Source of the DNA: Blepharisma stoltei
Lineage: Eukaryota > Ciliophora > Heterotrichea > Heterotrichida > Blepharismidae
Length of the DNA: 64,000 nucleotides
Direction: 5' to 3'
NCBI GenBank assembly: GCA_914767885.1
Contig: CAJZBQ010000016.1
Span: 186,001 to 250,000, forward strand
Each line of letters opens with the position of its first letter. Positions within the stretch are counted from its first letter, which is position 1. The notes beneath the pieces were generated by a model. That model was not told the origin of the DNA. It made no database searches and worked only from the letters and a program-made list of their open reading frames with translations. Both the position numbers and the translations under genes were made by a program. This document shows positions 33,171-43,945 of this stretch, in pieces.

Positions 33171-33557
33171 TTAGTTTATTTCATCATCTGGTTCATCATC
33201 AAAGCCTTCTAAGTTTCTCTTGCCTTCGAGATATTCATTCTTGTCTTTAAGCCACATCATGAAATGCTCCCACTTAACGTGCGAATAATCAAATTCATCT
33301 TTTGACCCATCAATGAACTCCATTGTGCATGTATGTACCTTAGCCAAATCTCTATGACCTATAATTTCCTTTTTCCATACAAATGTTTCTTGGACTTTCT
33401 TTGAGTCGTATTTTACACACAGTTCAGTGAATTTCTTTAAAAAGTGCTTGCCATAGTCATTGTTGTAAGGATAATGAGTGATGTTAGCTGACATAACGTA
33501 CTGAAAGTGAGGCTTTCTCAAAGACCCTTCAAGCCACTTTAATCTCTTTGAAGCCAT
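33171..33557 (-). CDS. Conserved-looking 128-aa protein, unknown
   Basis: An intact ATG-to-TAA frame with a globular composition (SANITHYPYNNDYGKHFLKKF; CTMEFIDGSKDEFDYSHVKW; acidic tail FDDEPDDEIN). The small size and aromatic-rich core suggest a single folded domain, perhaps a mitochondrial ribosomal or respiratory-complex subunit, but I cannot assign it. Confidence 0.65.
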   Translation of the reverse strand: MASKRLKWLEGSLRKPHFQYVMSANITHYPYNNDYGKHFLKKFTELCVKYDSKKVQETFVWKKEIIGHRDLAKVHTCTMEFIDGSKDEFDYSHVKWEHFMMWLKDKNEYLEGKRNLEGFDDEPDDEIN

Positions 33558-33646
33558 TTTATTATTTAAAGATTAAATAATTTATAAATTACTTCTCAAT
33601 GGAATATATTTATTATTAGCAATATTAAATGCATTAAAATATCAGT

Positions 33647-34397
33647 TTACCTCATAAATCCTCCACCAATTCGCTTTAGTTTCTTACTCCCCCCTCCGTG
33701 AGTGAACAAAACCATTAGAAAAATCGCTATTTTTTGCCCAAAAACCCACCCTCCGTGAGTGAACAAAATTTTTTTAATAGAAAAATTGTTTATGGAAAAA
33801 AAAATTGATATATAAATGATAATTAGCATAATGAAATCTAAGGCTAATTCTGTTTAATTTTAAACGAATTGCTTTTTAAAACATACATTTTATAAATAAA
33901 ATTAATATTTGCTTTCCAATTTTTGCGAATCAGGATTTTTTTAAATTTCGAAAAAAAAAATTTTTATAAAATTTATATATAAATTTTTTTTAAAAAAAAA
34001 AAAATTAACCCCCCTCTGAGTGAACAAAATTTTTTTGTTCACTCACGGAGGGGGGGGAGTTAGTGTTATTGCTTTGAGTGAAATTGCTTCTCAGCATGTT
34101 GTTTTGTCTTTCTATCCTTTGGTCGTATTTTGAAATTATTTCTTTTAGCTCTTTGACTTTTCCATTTGAAGATGGAGAAGAGAAGGATGAAAATTTGTAT
34201 TGGATCAGAGGAAGGTTGGGGACTATAGATTTGGTCTCTCGGTTTGGAGTTTGAGGCTTAAAATATGATTTAGATGGACTTTCTACGTTTTTTGTGGAAG
34301 ATGGAGGGCGTTTATCGTAGAGTCTGAAAAGTTTGGCTTTTTTGTGAGCTTCTTCTTTTGCTACTTGAAAAGCCTTTAAGATATTCAAAGGGTTCAT
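33647..34397 (-). CDS. Small basic Ser/Pro-rich protein (124 aa)
   Basis: Exons 34397-34061 and 33684-33647, joined across a full-length MITE. Sequence MNPLNILKAFQVAKEEAHKK, a Ser/Pro middle, then a helix (VKELKEIISKYDQRIERQNN) and the C-terminal tail TKKLKRIGGGFMR, which is encoded beyond the IES. Family unknown. Confidence 0.65.
33685..34060 (-). mobile_element. Full-length MITE IES (376 bp)
   Basis: TAs are at 33685 and 34061. Reverse orientation, GTGAGTGAAC subtype at outer, internal and hairpin positions. Excision joins AAC ACT to AAG AAA near the gene 3' end. Confidence 0.95.
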
Positions 34398-34451
34398 TTG
34401 TGGGAAAATTGTCTTACTGCCTTAATTTAATTATAATTATAAACTAAATGC

Positions 34452-36197
34452 CTATAAAAATCTATTAAAACCATTTTTTAATATACATAAAAAGTTAGGT
34501 CTTTCAAAAATATTCGCATTTTCTCCTTCAAAAATAGGTTCATCATTAATACACATATCCTCAAACCCAGTCGATAATCTAAATATCGATTTTCTCCCAT
34601 TTTCTCTACTATTTATTCTCTTCCCCTCCTCTTCTCCTTTAATAAACGCCGAAATTTTTGCTTCATCAAGTTTTGGCGACAGTCTTGGAGAATCAAGATC
34701 AGTATCAATATACAGCGGAGGCAAAGGATTATTTAAGCTTTTTTCAAATATCGGGTGTCCTGGCACGCTTTCTCTTCTTGACCCTAAAGCTGATAAAGAA
34801 ATTGACTCCCTTACCGTTTTTGTTGGATGCATTTCAACTAAAGCTACAGCATGGGTTCTTCCACATCTAGCAAGCCTAACTGTGCAGTCTTTGTCAAACA
34901 ATTTTCTTGGGTGTGAAAAAAGAGGGTCAATGCAAAATGCATTTTTTGAAGCTAAACCTGCTGACTGTTGAGGCTCAATTTTATTACAGAGACTTTTAAA
35001 CTCGCCTACTCATCCAGAAGAATAAAGCTCTCCTGTGTTGCTGATAAAAGTAGATGCAGACACTCCTAAAGAAACTTGAACTATTTTTTGAGAAATTTCG
35101 ATTATAGTTGGATAATATAGATTGCTGAAATGGCCTTGGCCGAGCTGTCCACAGCCATTTCATCCCCAGACCAGCAATTTTCCATCTTCAGTTATGGCAG
35201 CTGAGGTTTCTTCTCCAGCTTCAATGTCTTTGATATTTGTAAGGATTTCAGATTTTCCATTATTCAAATCTCTATGTTTTTTTACAAAATTTGGGGTCCT
35301 TATTTCTGCGGTTGAGCCGCCTAGTCCTAGCTGTCCACAGCTGTTATACCCACATGAGAGGATTTGTTTTTCTTCATTCAAAAATAAAGAATGGGCTCCT
35401 CCAGCTCTGATTTTGACGATATTTGATATAGGGATAAGAGTTGGGTAAATATAATATGGATCTTCGCCTCCACATTGTCCATGCTCATTATCTCCAAAAG
35501 AATAAACTTTATCATCAGCTAAAACCAGCGAATGTCCTATTCCACAAGAAATATCTGTAACGATTTTGCTATTAAACCATTCTATTTTTTTTGGATTTGA
35601 GGTTTGGGTTTGAGATCCATGACCTGTCTGATAGCTCCCTGCTCATCCCCAAGAGAAAACTTCTCCATTTACATTTAAGGCAATACAATGCCCTGCACCT
35701 GTAGAGATTTTGCTAATTATCCCAAAATCAAATTTTATAAGATTAGGGACAAGTCTGTCTTTGAAATCCCCTAGTCCTAATTGTCCAGCAACATTATAGC
35801 CTCAAGAATAAATGCAATTGTCTTCTGTTAAAGCAAGAGTGTTCCCTGCGCCACAGGCAATTTGTTTTATTGATCGGTTTTTTAGTAATTCAATAGGTGC
35901 AGGATCAGTTGAATCCAATAGCTTTCCTATGCCTAAAGCTCCTTCTTTACCACTTCCTCATGAAAATAAAGCAAGATCTTCAGATGCAGCTGGAATATTT
36001 TTCTTAGGTATATCTAGCATTAAAACTGGATTTAAGTTAAATCCTTTTCTTGGTGATAAATGTGATTCAATTTTAAAAGTGTTCAAATTCACAGGGCTTC
36101 TTATAGAAGACTGTTCAGAAAATGAACGAAATTCAGCAGAAAAATCTTTTAGCTTTACTTTTCGTGTGATTCTATTTTGGCATTTCCATTGCTTCAT
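34452..36197 (-). CDS. RCC1-repeat (beta-propeller) protein
   Basis: A 581-codon single frame when TGA is Trp. Residues about 75-430 contain RCC1 repeats: ALFSWGSGKEGALGIGK, IACGAGNTLALTEDN, YSWGYNVAGQLGLGDF, GHSLVLADDKVYSFGDNEHGQCG, LSCGYNSCGQLGLGG, ETSAAITEDGKLLVWGWNGCGQLGQG. Many of the SWG tryptophans are TGA. The N-terminus (MKQWKCQNRITRKVK) is basic; the C-terminal 150 residues after GRTHAVALVE are Ser-rich and unassigned. RCC1 proteins act as GTPase exchange factors or scaffolds; which one applies here is open. No IES. Confidence 0.88.
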
Positions 36198-36492
36198 TTA
36201 AAATTTTTAATATTGGAATGTGATTGGATAATTTTATTCATTGTATATAATTTACAGCGATGCCAGGGAGCCTGAAGATAAATAAATAATATAAAAATAT
36301 TGAGCTATTCTACAAATAAAAAAAATTAATTGACAAAAACGAAATAGTAATAATAATTGACAAAAAATTTATAGGATAGATCTCAAATTTTTCATGACTA
36401 TTGAAATTTATATAGATACATCTATTAAAGAAGCATATAAATAGATTTTAATAAAAAATCCCATAAAATACAAAATATTGCTCCAGATAAAT

Positions 36493-37404
36493 ATGAAGCA
36501 TTTCTTTCACAAAAAAGAAGTTCATACAACAAGTAAGTCCAGAGTCCAAGAGCTAGAAGAAGAGCTTCAGCAAGCTTACGAACAAATAAGAAAACTCCAG
36601 ATAATGAACGAAGAAAACCAAGACGAAGAAGAATCAAAAGATTTAAAGTCAAAACTGCGAATAATGACTACAAAATTCGCCAATGTTCGAAAAGAAAGAG
36701 ACACTTTAAAGAAAGAAAATAAGCAACTTCAAACTGAAATTATGGAGCTCCAATCTCACATCAGGCATATGGTCCCAGGCTTTCAAAACAGCTCAAATAC
36801 CTTTCCCTTACTCAATGAATTAGGATCACTAACTGATGAGTTTTATAAATGTGATTGTCAGGATTTATTTTTTGAAGTTTTATCCCCAGAGCTTTCAATT
36901 GAAGGAATTATTTACTTTTTTAGGACTTCTTTTTCAAGGATTAACGATTTCGTTAATAATTATTTTTCACCTACTGAAGACCAAATTAAAAGAACGACAG
37001 GACTTGAATCATTAGATGGACCTATATTAAATGTTCTAAGGAAATCATATCAAGTTTCTTGAAAAAGGCTTGCAAACATTTGCTTTGATAAAGTATCAAT
37101 TAATAGAACTGTTGAGGATATACAAAGGGTATTAAATTTAGGAAAATGCGATAATCAGCTAGTAAAGTATTTAAAGAAGCTCGAAGAATTAGTATTTTGT
37201 TACTATATAAGTGACCCACCCTTAACATGTCCTTGGGAAAGTATTGGCGAGATTATTCAATTTAATTCGTTACTTCATGACGCTATAGATGGATTTGTAA
37301 GACCTGGAGACCAATGCTATGTTTTACTCCCTATAATTCATAAATATTCCGGAGAAGTTGTAGCAAAAGCTGGAGTCTTACATATTGATTATGAACTTAA
37401 TTAG
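36493..37404 (+). CDS. N-terminal coiled coil plus globular domain, unknown (303 aa)
   Basis: Starts at the ATG at 36493 (MKHFFHKKEVHTTSK) and reads through one TGA (YQVSWKRLAN). Residues 15-95 form a coiled coil (VQELEEELQQAYEQIRKLQ; NVRKERDTLKKENKQLQTEI). The rest is globular and helix-rich (FYKCDCQDLFFEVLSPELSI ... DGFVRPGDQCYVLLPIIHKYSGEVV). I do not recognise it. Confidence 0.72.
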
Positions 37405-37966
37405 TTTTAAATTGATAGTGTATTAACTTAATAGAATTTCCAATAAATCTTATGTGATTCCGATATATTTACATTACATATTTTTAATCATTCAAATAAA
37501 ATAATTTTTCATTTTGTTTTTTAATTTGACTATAAAAAAAATTAAGATAATTCTCAGCATCTTTTTAGGATTAAGCCTTTATTGACGGTCAAGATATTTT
37601 TATTTTCAGATTTCAATGAGAGATTATTAAATTCTAGATATCTAATCTGTTATAATAGATCTTTATGATTATTAAAAAATGCTGCAGAATAAAGTTTTAC
37701 TCAGTTTAAATTTATTGATAAGATATTTACTCATTATACTTAAAAACTGCTTCAATATATTTAAATGTTTTAAATATTAATAATTCTTCAAAATATAATT
37801 ACTTTACGATTTTAAGCCTTAATTTCATTAAAACAATTTTCTAAATCATACAGAATAATTTCCTTTGATGTTTTACATTTGAGAGATCAGAAAAGAGCAT
37901 AGTTTTTATTGGCCAATTTTTTATTGAGAAAAGTCCATAAAAATATGAACCCAATAAATCCTAAAT
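37405..37966. other. Intergenic, nothing seen
   Basis: About 560 bp of AT-rich DNA between two plus-strand genes. No hairpin, MITE arm or frame of interest. Confidence 0.6.
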
Positions 37967-40038
37967 ATGGGCTGTTGCAACTCCAAAGTAGACAAACCAT
38001 CCAAAAAAAAGGCAGAGAATTTGAAATCTCTAGGCGAGCCACTGAAAGTAGCCGCTATTAGTGCTGAGAAACCTAAATTAGTCATCCAGAAAGGCAAAGT
38101 CGGTGAAAAGTATAAAATCATCAAACTTTTAGGGACTGAGAAGCATGGCTCGTACTTTCAGGTTATGAACGTTAAGACAAATGTCGAAAGGTTCTTAAAA
38201 GAATACATAAAAGCTAAAACTAGCAAAAAGACGCTTGAGCAAGTTCTTGAGTCTATTGAAACACTCTACGGCATAGTAAAATCTAATTAGGATCATCCCA
38301 ATGTTGTAAAAATCACCGAAGTAATAGAATCAGACGAATCCTTGAATATAATAGCAGAATTATGCACAGGTGGCGAGCTAACAGCCAAAATTTCGAAAAA
38401 TAAAAGCTTTAGTGAGAAAGACGCTGCGAAGACATTTAAAGATATTATGCTTGCAATCAGCTGTTGTCATGCAAATGGAATTGTTCACAGAAATATAAGC
38501 ACTAACTCCTCCAATTTCATACGTGAAGAAATCATTTAAAAAATCAGCAAACATTAGTGAGCAAGCAAAATTACTTTAAATTAAATTATAATACTTTATT
38601 TATAAATTTATTATTATTAAATTTCTAGCTAGTTCTATTAAATTTATGCAGTTTGCATCTTAGGCATATATCCACAAATTATATTTTTATAAATAATTTA
38701 AAAGTGGATTTTCCAAGAAAAAAAATTTTAAAATTCTATATATATTTTTTAAAAATAATTTCTCTTTAAACAAGCAATAAGGTATTTTCTCATCGTGAGT
38801 GATGAGAGAGTAAAACTATTTTATACCAAAATCAAGAAAGTAACTCAGAAATCAAGCTGGTTGACTTTTCTCTCTCCAAGAAAATGAAGCACAAGCACGC
38901 ATTGAAAGAGCCTATTGGAAGTGTAAAAAATATTTAGGTTCAATACATGGCACCTGAAGTATTCGATAAAGAGTATAATGAGAAATGCGACATCTGGAGC
39001 GCTGGAGTTGTCCTTTATATTATGCTTGTTGGAAGGCCTCCGTTCGGAGGACATAAAGTTAATGATATTGTTGCTTCAATAAAAGAAGGCAAATTACACT
39101 TGGATAAATCCCATTGCCAACATCTTTCAGGTGAAGCCAAAGATCTCCTCAAAAAAATGCTATCTGTCGACCCAGAAGCTAGATTAAGTGCTCAGCAAGT
39201 TTTGGAGCATCAATGGATAAAAAGTTACAATAACGATACAATTTCATCTATTCCCTTAACTGAAGAAGTTTTTGCTCACTCCTTGCCCTTGGTTAGTGAG
39301 AAATAAAAAATAGTTGATAATTGATATGAATTCCTAAAATAAAATTTTTAAAAACGAAAATCTGATTCAATAAAAATTTTTTTAAAGCACCCGAGTATTT
39401 AAAATTCAATATAACTTGCTTGAAATTAATTTTTTATAATTATTTATTATATATTACAATATATATTGTATCAAAATTTTTTGGTTTAAATTTTTCCGGA
39501 AAAAAGGGAGTTTCTAATGGCTTTGCTTGATAATTAATGGGGAAGTCATTTAATTAGACACCACTCTGAGTCGAAACTGTCAGATGCCTTGTTTTCCTTT
39601 GTTGCGACTCAAATTTCTGACTCAGCAGAAGATAAAATATTAGAAGAGCAATTTAAGGCTATGGATAAGAATGGAGATGGAAGACTTACATTAGAAGAAA
39701 TTGAAAGTGGGCTAAAGCTTTTGAGCCCAGGGACAAATGTAGATCCGAAAAAATTATTTTCAGAAATTGATAGAGACCATAGTGGATTTGTTGGGTACAC
39801 TGAATTTATGATGGCTTCGAGAAATTGGAAGAAGACTGTGCAAAAAGAGGAACTGGAAAAGGTTTTCCAAAGCTTGGATATTGGGTCTGATGGGCAGCTT
39901 GCTTTAAATGATTTCAAAAACAGTTTCCCTGGAATTGATAGCAGTGAATGGGCTGACTTCTTCAAGGCTGCAGACGCTAATCAAGATGGGTTAATCAGCT
40001 ATGAAGAGCTCAAAGAATATTTAATTTCAAGAGCATAA
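37967..40038 (+). CDS. CDPK-type calcium-binding pseudokinase
   Basis: Exons are 37967-38275, 38291-38502, 38811-38922, 38938-39293 and 39555-40038, with two 15-nt introns (38276-38290, 38923-38937) and two MITE-type IESs, for 490 codons. MGCCNSK predicts myristoylation and palmitoylation. The kinase domain keeps VQYMAPEVF, DIWSAGVVLYIMLVG and the likely ATP Lys (ERFLKEYI), but the catalytic loop is HRN (Asn171 for Asp), the DFG motif is DFS (Ser194), and the Gly loop is degraded (LGTEKHGS). The junction RHHSESKLSDALFSF is followed by four EF-hands (DKNGDGRLTLEE, DRDHSGFVGYTE, a weak DIGSDGQLALND, DANQDGLISYEE). Probably a calcium-controlled scaffold or allosteric regulator with little or no phosphotransfer. 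Confidence 0.88.
38503..38810. mobile_element. Decayed MITE IES (308 bp) in the pseudokinase catalytic loop
   Basis: TAs are at 38503 and 38811. Ends TAACTCCTCCAATT and GTGAGTGATGAGAGAG; the ATTTCTAGCTAGTTCT middle recalls the family core. Excision joins ATA AGC ACT to AAA ACT ATT TTA, just after HRN. Confidence 0.8.
39294..39554. mobile_element. Decayed MITE IES (261 bp) between kinase and EF-hands
   Basis: TAs are at 39294 and 39555. The right part still shows the family order (GGGAGTTTCTAATGGCTTTG, then GGGGAAG). Excision joins TTG GTT to AGA CAC CAC TCT, giving the CDPK junction. Confidence 0.78.
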
Positions 40039-40559
40039 GCTTAACTAAGACTTTACAGCTCTAATTATAATGCGAAAATATATATAAAAATTGAGAAATT
40101 GCTATAAAAATCACTTTCTCAGCTTTCTTAATTGTTAAAAATGATTAAAACGTTTTAGCAATGATTTTAAATCCAGTTTTTACAACAAAATAAGGAATTT
40201 TGTAAACAAAATATTTAAAAGTTAAATGTCTATTAAAATATAATTATATTTAATTTTTAATATTTAAGAAAATAATAAAAAATTGTTTCTATTTTTTTCA
40301 TATAGTGATTAGAACTATCTCATTATTAGCCTTTAGATTTTTATTTGTTTTTTTGAGTATTTTTGCTTATTATATTATATATTTTTTTAAATCTACAATC
40401 CTAAAACAAAGACTTTATATCTTTTGTGCTTTTATAGTTCTATTTCGAAAAACTGATCTTAATTAAATAATTCAATTGATTTCTTGAAGGAGTTTATTTA
40501 TTTCATTTATTTTATGTAATTTAACAGCTGTTTAGCAGTTCAAATACTCCTTTAAGGAC
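40039..40559. other. Convergent intergenic, nothing seen
   Basis: AT-rich with many poly-T tracts; no frame, arm or hairpin recognised. Confidence 0.6.
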
Positions 40560-41859
40560 TTAAATTACTTGAATTTCAGGTGAAGTTTTGAGAAGGTATT
40601 CGAGTAGCTCATCAGCTTCTCCAAACTTATCAGCAGTTTCTTTTATCGATTTAAACAGTTCAACATCACAATAATCAAGCTCAGCAAAAAACTTCCCAAT
40701 AATTACCAAGCATTCAGCATCATGCCGTTTTATTCCTTTTTTTATAATTTCTGCAAGAGCATCAAACACTTCTTGATTAACAAAAATCTGATTTCTTCTG
40801 CACTTAACTAATGCAATTAGAAGCGTAATTTGATCGGACGTTTTTAACTTTCTTATGGATATTGAGTCGACTCTTTCTAGAAGATTAAGAATATTCAGCA
40901 TATTGTATAAATTTTCCCCATGAATAGCGCCATTTGACCATGAGTTGGCCACGGGGCTGCTTTTTTTGGTCTGAAAAAGTAATCTTGCTCAGACCAAAAT
41001 TGATTAAAAATTTTAATTTGGTCTTACTTGTCAGACCAAAAAAAAAAACGCCGTGGCCAATCATAACCAAATGGCGCCTTTCATGGTAAAAGCTTATACT
41101 TGGCTCCTGACTTGATTAGTAGATTTAAAATTTGAGGAATATTGTAAATTGGGATTTCAAGTGACGATTTACTAATTATTTGTCGGAAGTTATAAACGAG
41201 CTCTAAGCTTATAGGCTCATGAGTTCATGTCAAATTCAAATAGTTAATAAGAGGCTCAAAGGAAGGATCATTGTAAATAAACTTTTGTGTTATTTTGTCT
41301 AGTAATCAATAGTCATAGTAATCATTTCTTTTCATAAATCTTACGATTTTGGTTAGCTCGTTTCAGGAAAAATGCTCAATCATAGAAGAACCTTCTGATA
41401 TTATTTTTCTTGACTGGTACTCTGAGAAGATTTGACTATTTTCACTGGGAGCAGGCTCAATGAATGTGTGCTTTGATAATATGCATTTAATTGAAGAAAA
41501 TTTGGCACGAAGGAATTTTCACTTGTTCCTTCTATCGATATAAGATTTGAAAGAAGATTTCTTTTATGTTTTGGAAAATAGTTTTCTGTAAGACTGAAAA
41601 GCAAATTAAAAATATTTTCATCAGGGATCAAGTATCACGCAATGCTGCTTTTAAGGATTTCTGATATTAATGAATCTGAATTTGCTGCTTCACTGTTCAA
41701 TAATAATGATATTTCTTCACATTTTTTCTTGGAATCTACTCCTTGACTGTTAGCATTGGCCAGAGAATCCTTGATTTCTTTGATTAGGATTGAAATTTCT
41801 GTTGAAACTGAAGATTTTTTTGATCGCATTCTACTAAGAATCGCAAAGTACCTAAACAT
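40560..41859 (-). CDS. Helical-repeat-like protein with possible mitochondrial presequence
   Basis: Exons 41859-41415, 41394-41087 and 40907-40560 give 366 codons. The N-terminus MFRYFAILSRMRSKKS is Arg-rich and amphipathic, as in mitochondrial targeting peptides. The rest is alpha-helical (LLFSLTENYFPKHKRNLL; LELVYNFRQIISKSSLEIP; LKTSDQITLLIALVKCRRN; IIGKFFAELDYCDVELFKS), like FASTK or PPR-type helical repeats, without a clear signature. TGA encodes several Trp (SIAWYLIP, HFSWNEL, DYWLLD). The first junction needs a 20-nt GT...AG intron (41395-41414), longer than the usual 15; a sequencing error there is the alternative. Confidence 0.62.
40908..41086. mobile_element. Palindromic IES (179 bp), separate family
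   Basis: TAs are at 40908 and 41087. Inverted arms share CCATGAA..GCGCCATTTG, then TTGGCCACGG, then TTTTTTTGGTCTGA, with an AT-rich centre. Excision joins CTT TTA to TAC AAT ATG in frame. Confidence 0.82.
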
Positions 41860-41940
41860 ATTTATTTATTATTTTTATATATTGCAAATAATGTGAGCAT
41901 AATAAAGTGATTTGCTCCTTATATGAATATATAATTAAAT

Positions 41941-42394
41941 ATGGTGTCTTGGAAAGGGTATGAATTACTGGCTATGTGGCCTGAGCACATATTTAATTAT
42001 ATCGATAAGGTTTGCCAATCCAGAAATGAACAGTTATTCGAGGTAAGCAATTCTGATAATGCACAGAGTCTAGCCTTAGGTCTGCTTTTAGGATTGGAGT
42101 TTACCTAGAGGGAAAAGGAGGTGTAAAGTTGGCAGGAGGCTAGCTGTACCTAGGCCATTAGGGCAACTCTCTAGCGTGAAACCAGGGGTTAAGTCCTGGT
42201 TTCAAATTTTGTTTTTTGTTTAGAGTCGACAGAAAATCCATTTTTTGAATTTCCGTGCAAGCAACTTACATACGGTGAAGAAAGCAGTTCTTCTTCTATG
42301 AGCTATCGAAGTATTTAAAATCGTCCCCAAGTTTACAGTTGTGATCAAAGCAGGTTGCCTGATGGCTTGTGAGCTTCTACGAGCAAGGAAGTAA
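41941..42394 (+). CDS. Small protein (90 aa), faintly Alba-like
   Basis: Exons 41941-42042 and 42224-42394. The second-exon frame (RQKIHFLNFRASNLHTVKKAV, LLLWAIEVFK with a TGA Trp, FTVVIKAGCLMACELLRARK) looks like a small alpha/beta RNA-binding fold of the Alba type, but the match is weak. The first exon (MVSWKGYELLAMWPEHIFNY) ends at GAG|GTAAGC. An IES sits inside the intron: after its removal a 17-nt GT...TAG intron remains and the exons join in frame. A competing reading of exon 2 ends sooner and cannot be excluded. Confidence 0.48.
42057..42220. other. GC-rich IES (164 bp) lying inside an intron
   Basis: TAs are at 42057 and 42221. Contains a 9-bp-stem hairpin GAAACCAGG...CCTGGTTTC (about 42178-42204). 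No MITE ends. Removing it leaves GTAAGCAATTCTGATAG as the intron. Confidence 0.5.
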
Positions 42395-42682
42395 ACTCTC
42401 ATTGGACGCTAAGTGTTTATAAATAATTAAATAACTCGCTTATATGAATACAATAAGGAAATGATTTTTTTGAATGGTTTATTTTACTTACTCTCTTTTG
42501 AAGCAGTAAAGACTATTCGTTTTAATTTTAAATATTTCATATAAGTTTTGTCAAATACTAGTAAATTAATATCAAGGCTATTATTCAATCTAAATCTGCT
42601 ATAGTATTCATAAATTTAGTTTAAATTATAATAATTCATAAAAAATTCTATATGCCAATGCTTATTCTACTAATAAATGAAG

Positions 42683-43945
42683 TTAAAGATCTTCTGATTG
42701 CGAAACTTCAGGCTGATGATCTTGACCATCCCAAGGCTCTACCTTACTTAATTTTGGTAGTTCTTTATATTCAATCAGAGGCACTGAGCCGCTGAGAGTT
42801 TTAGTAATGAACGTATCTATTTCTGTAGGGTTATATGCACTCTTCATGACAGAGTATCTCGTTTTCTGTGTACTAATCCCTGCAACCGCTGGATACCCCA
42901 TTCCAAGCCCTAGCAATTGTTCAAGCTTCAAAAAGTCTCCAGCTTGTGCCCACATAAGTCTAATTGGTTTTCCTCTTGTCTTTTTAGCAACATTTTGGAA
43001 GACTTCAATATATCTGTTCCTTTCCACACTTGAGCTGTCATAAATATGAGGCAAAAACGCAATAATACATACTTGCTTATCACAATTTTCTTTAAAAACT
43101 TCAGCACTTACAAGCTGAGGAATTTCAGGAGCAACCCCATATTGATCAAGTTTGCTTAAAGCTGTCCTTACAATTCCTTCAGCTTCTCTTGGCCCATTGT
43201 AGTCTTCTGCATTGTTTTTCTCTCCAGGAGGGAAAATTTTGATGGTTGGGTATCCTTTGACGCCGTACTTTTGTGCGGTTTTAGTTTCAGCAGTTGCATC
43301 TAATTTGCCTAATTTTACAGAATCTTTAAGCTGGGTAGCTGCTCTAGCCCATTCAGGGGCAAGTTTTTTGCAGTGGCCGCACCATGGAGCATACATTTCA
43401 ACGAGCCACATGTCTTTGCTTTTAAGTACCAGTTCTTCAAAATTGCTATCTGTTAAGACAATGACATCGTCATCTTTTACGGATTCTTGGCTTCCTTGAG
43501 AGTTTCCGCTTGAACTGCTTGAGCTTGGCTTCCCTCCGAGTCGTTTTTGGACTATTTGTTCAGCTTGGCTAAGGGCATATGATGTGATTTCTTTTGCAGA
43601 TCTTCCAGAATTGTAATCTAGAGGAGATCTTTTGTTTTCGCCAAAGAATTTGATAGTTGGGAAACCTTCAACTCTGTATGGAGCACCTACTTGTTGGTCA
43701 GTAGTCATATCGACGGCACCTACTTTTACAATTCCTTTGAGGGCTTTGGCAGCTTTTTCCCATTCAGGGGCTAATTGTTTGCAGTGGCCACACCATGGGG
43801 CGAAAAACTCGACTAGCCAAATATCGTCGGACTCTATAACTTCTTTTTGGAAGTTAGCACTGGTAAGCTTGACTACTGGGCTTGAAGCAGAGTAAAGTGC
43901 AGATGCAAGTAAAATTGGTAATAAAAGTACGTGGAGCACTCCCAT
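42683..43945 (-). CDS. PDIA6: Protein disulfide isomerase, P5/PDIA6 type
   Basis: A 420-codon intact gene. Signal peptide (MGVLHVLLLPILLASALYS), then two thioredoxin domains each with a WCGHC active site (residues about 51-55 and 188-192), separated by a Ser-rich linker, then a redox-inactive third domain, which is the P5 order a-a'-b. The C-terminus is SQSEDL, a plausible ER-retrieval signal of the KDEL class. It would catalyse disulfide formation and isomerisation in the ER. No intron or IES, unlike the neighbouring genes. Confidence 0.95.
   Translation of the reverse strand: MGVLHVLLLPILLASALYSASSPVVKLTSANFQKEVIESDDIWLVEFFAPWCGHCKQLAPEWEKAAKALKGIVKVGAVDMTTDQQVGAPYRVEGFPTIKFFGENKRSPLDYNSGRSAKEITSYALSQAEQIVQKRLGGKPSSSSSSGNSQGSQESVKDDDVIVLTDSNFEELVLKSKDMWLVEMYAPWCGHCKKLAPEWARAATQLKDSVKLGKLDATAETKTAQKYGVKGYPTIKIFPPGEKNNAEDYNGPREAEGIVRTALSKLDQYGVAPEIPQLVSAEVFKENCDKQVCIIAFLPHIYDSSSVERNRYIEVFQNVAKKTRGKPIRLMWAQAGDFLKLEQLLGLGMGYPAVAGISTQKTRYSVMKSAYNPTEIDTFITKTLSGSVPLIEYKELPKLSKVEPWDGQDHQPEVSQSEDL

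Noticed and set aside
34658-35448. Several plus-strand open frames opposite the RCC1 gene
   Set aside because: They are antisense shadows of the RCC1 coding strand, which has conserved repeats throughout.
42807-43895. Plus-strand frames of 78-95 codons opposite the PDI gene
   Set aside because: Antisense of the thioredoxin domains; repeated PHHGA strings are just the complement of the WCGHC region.
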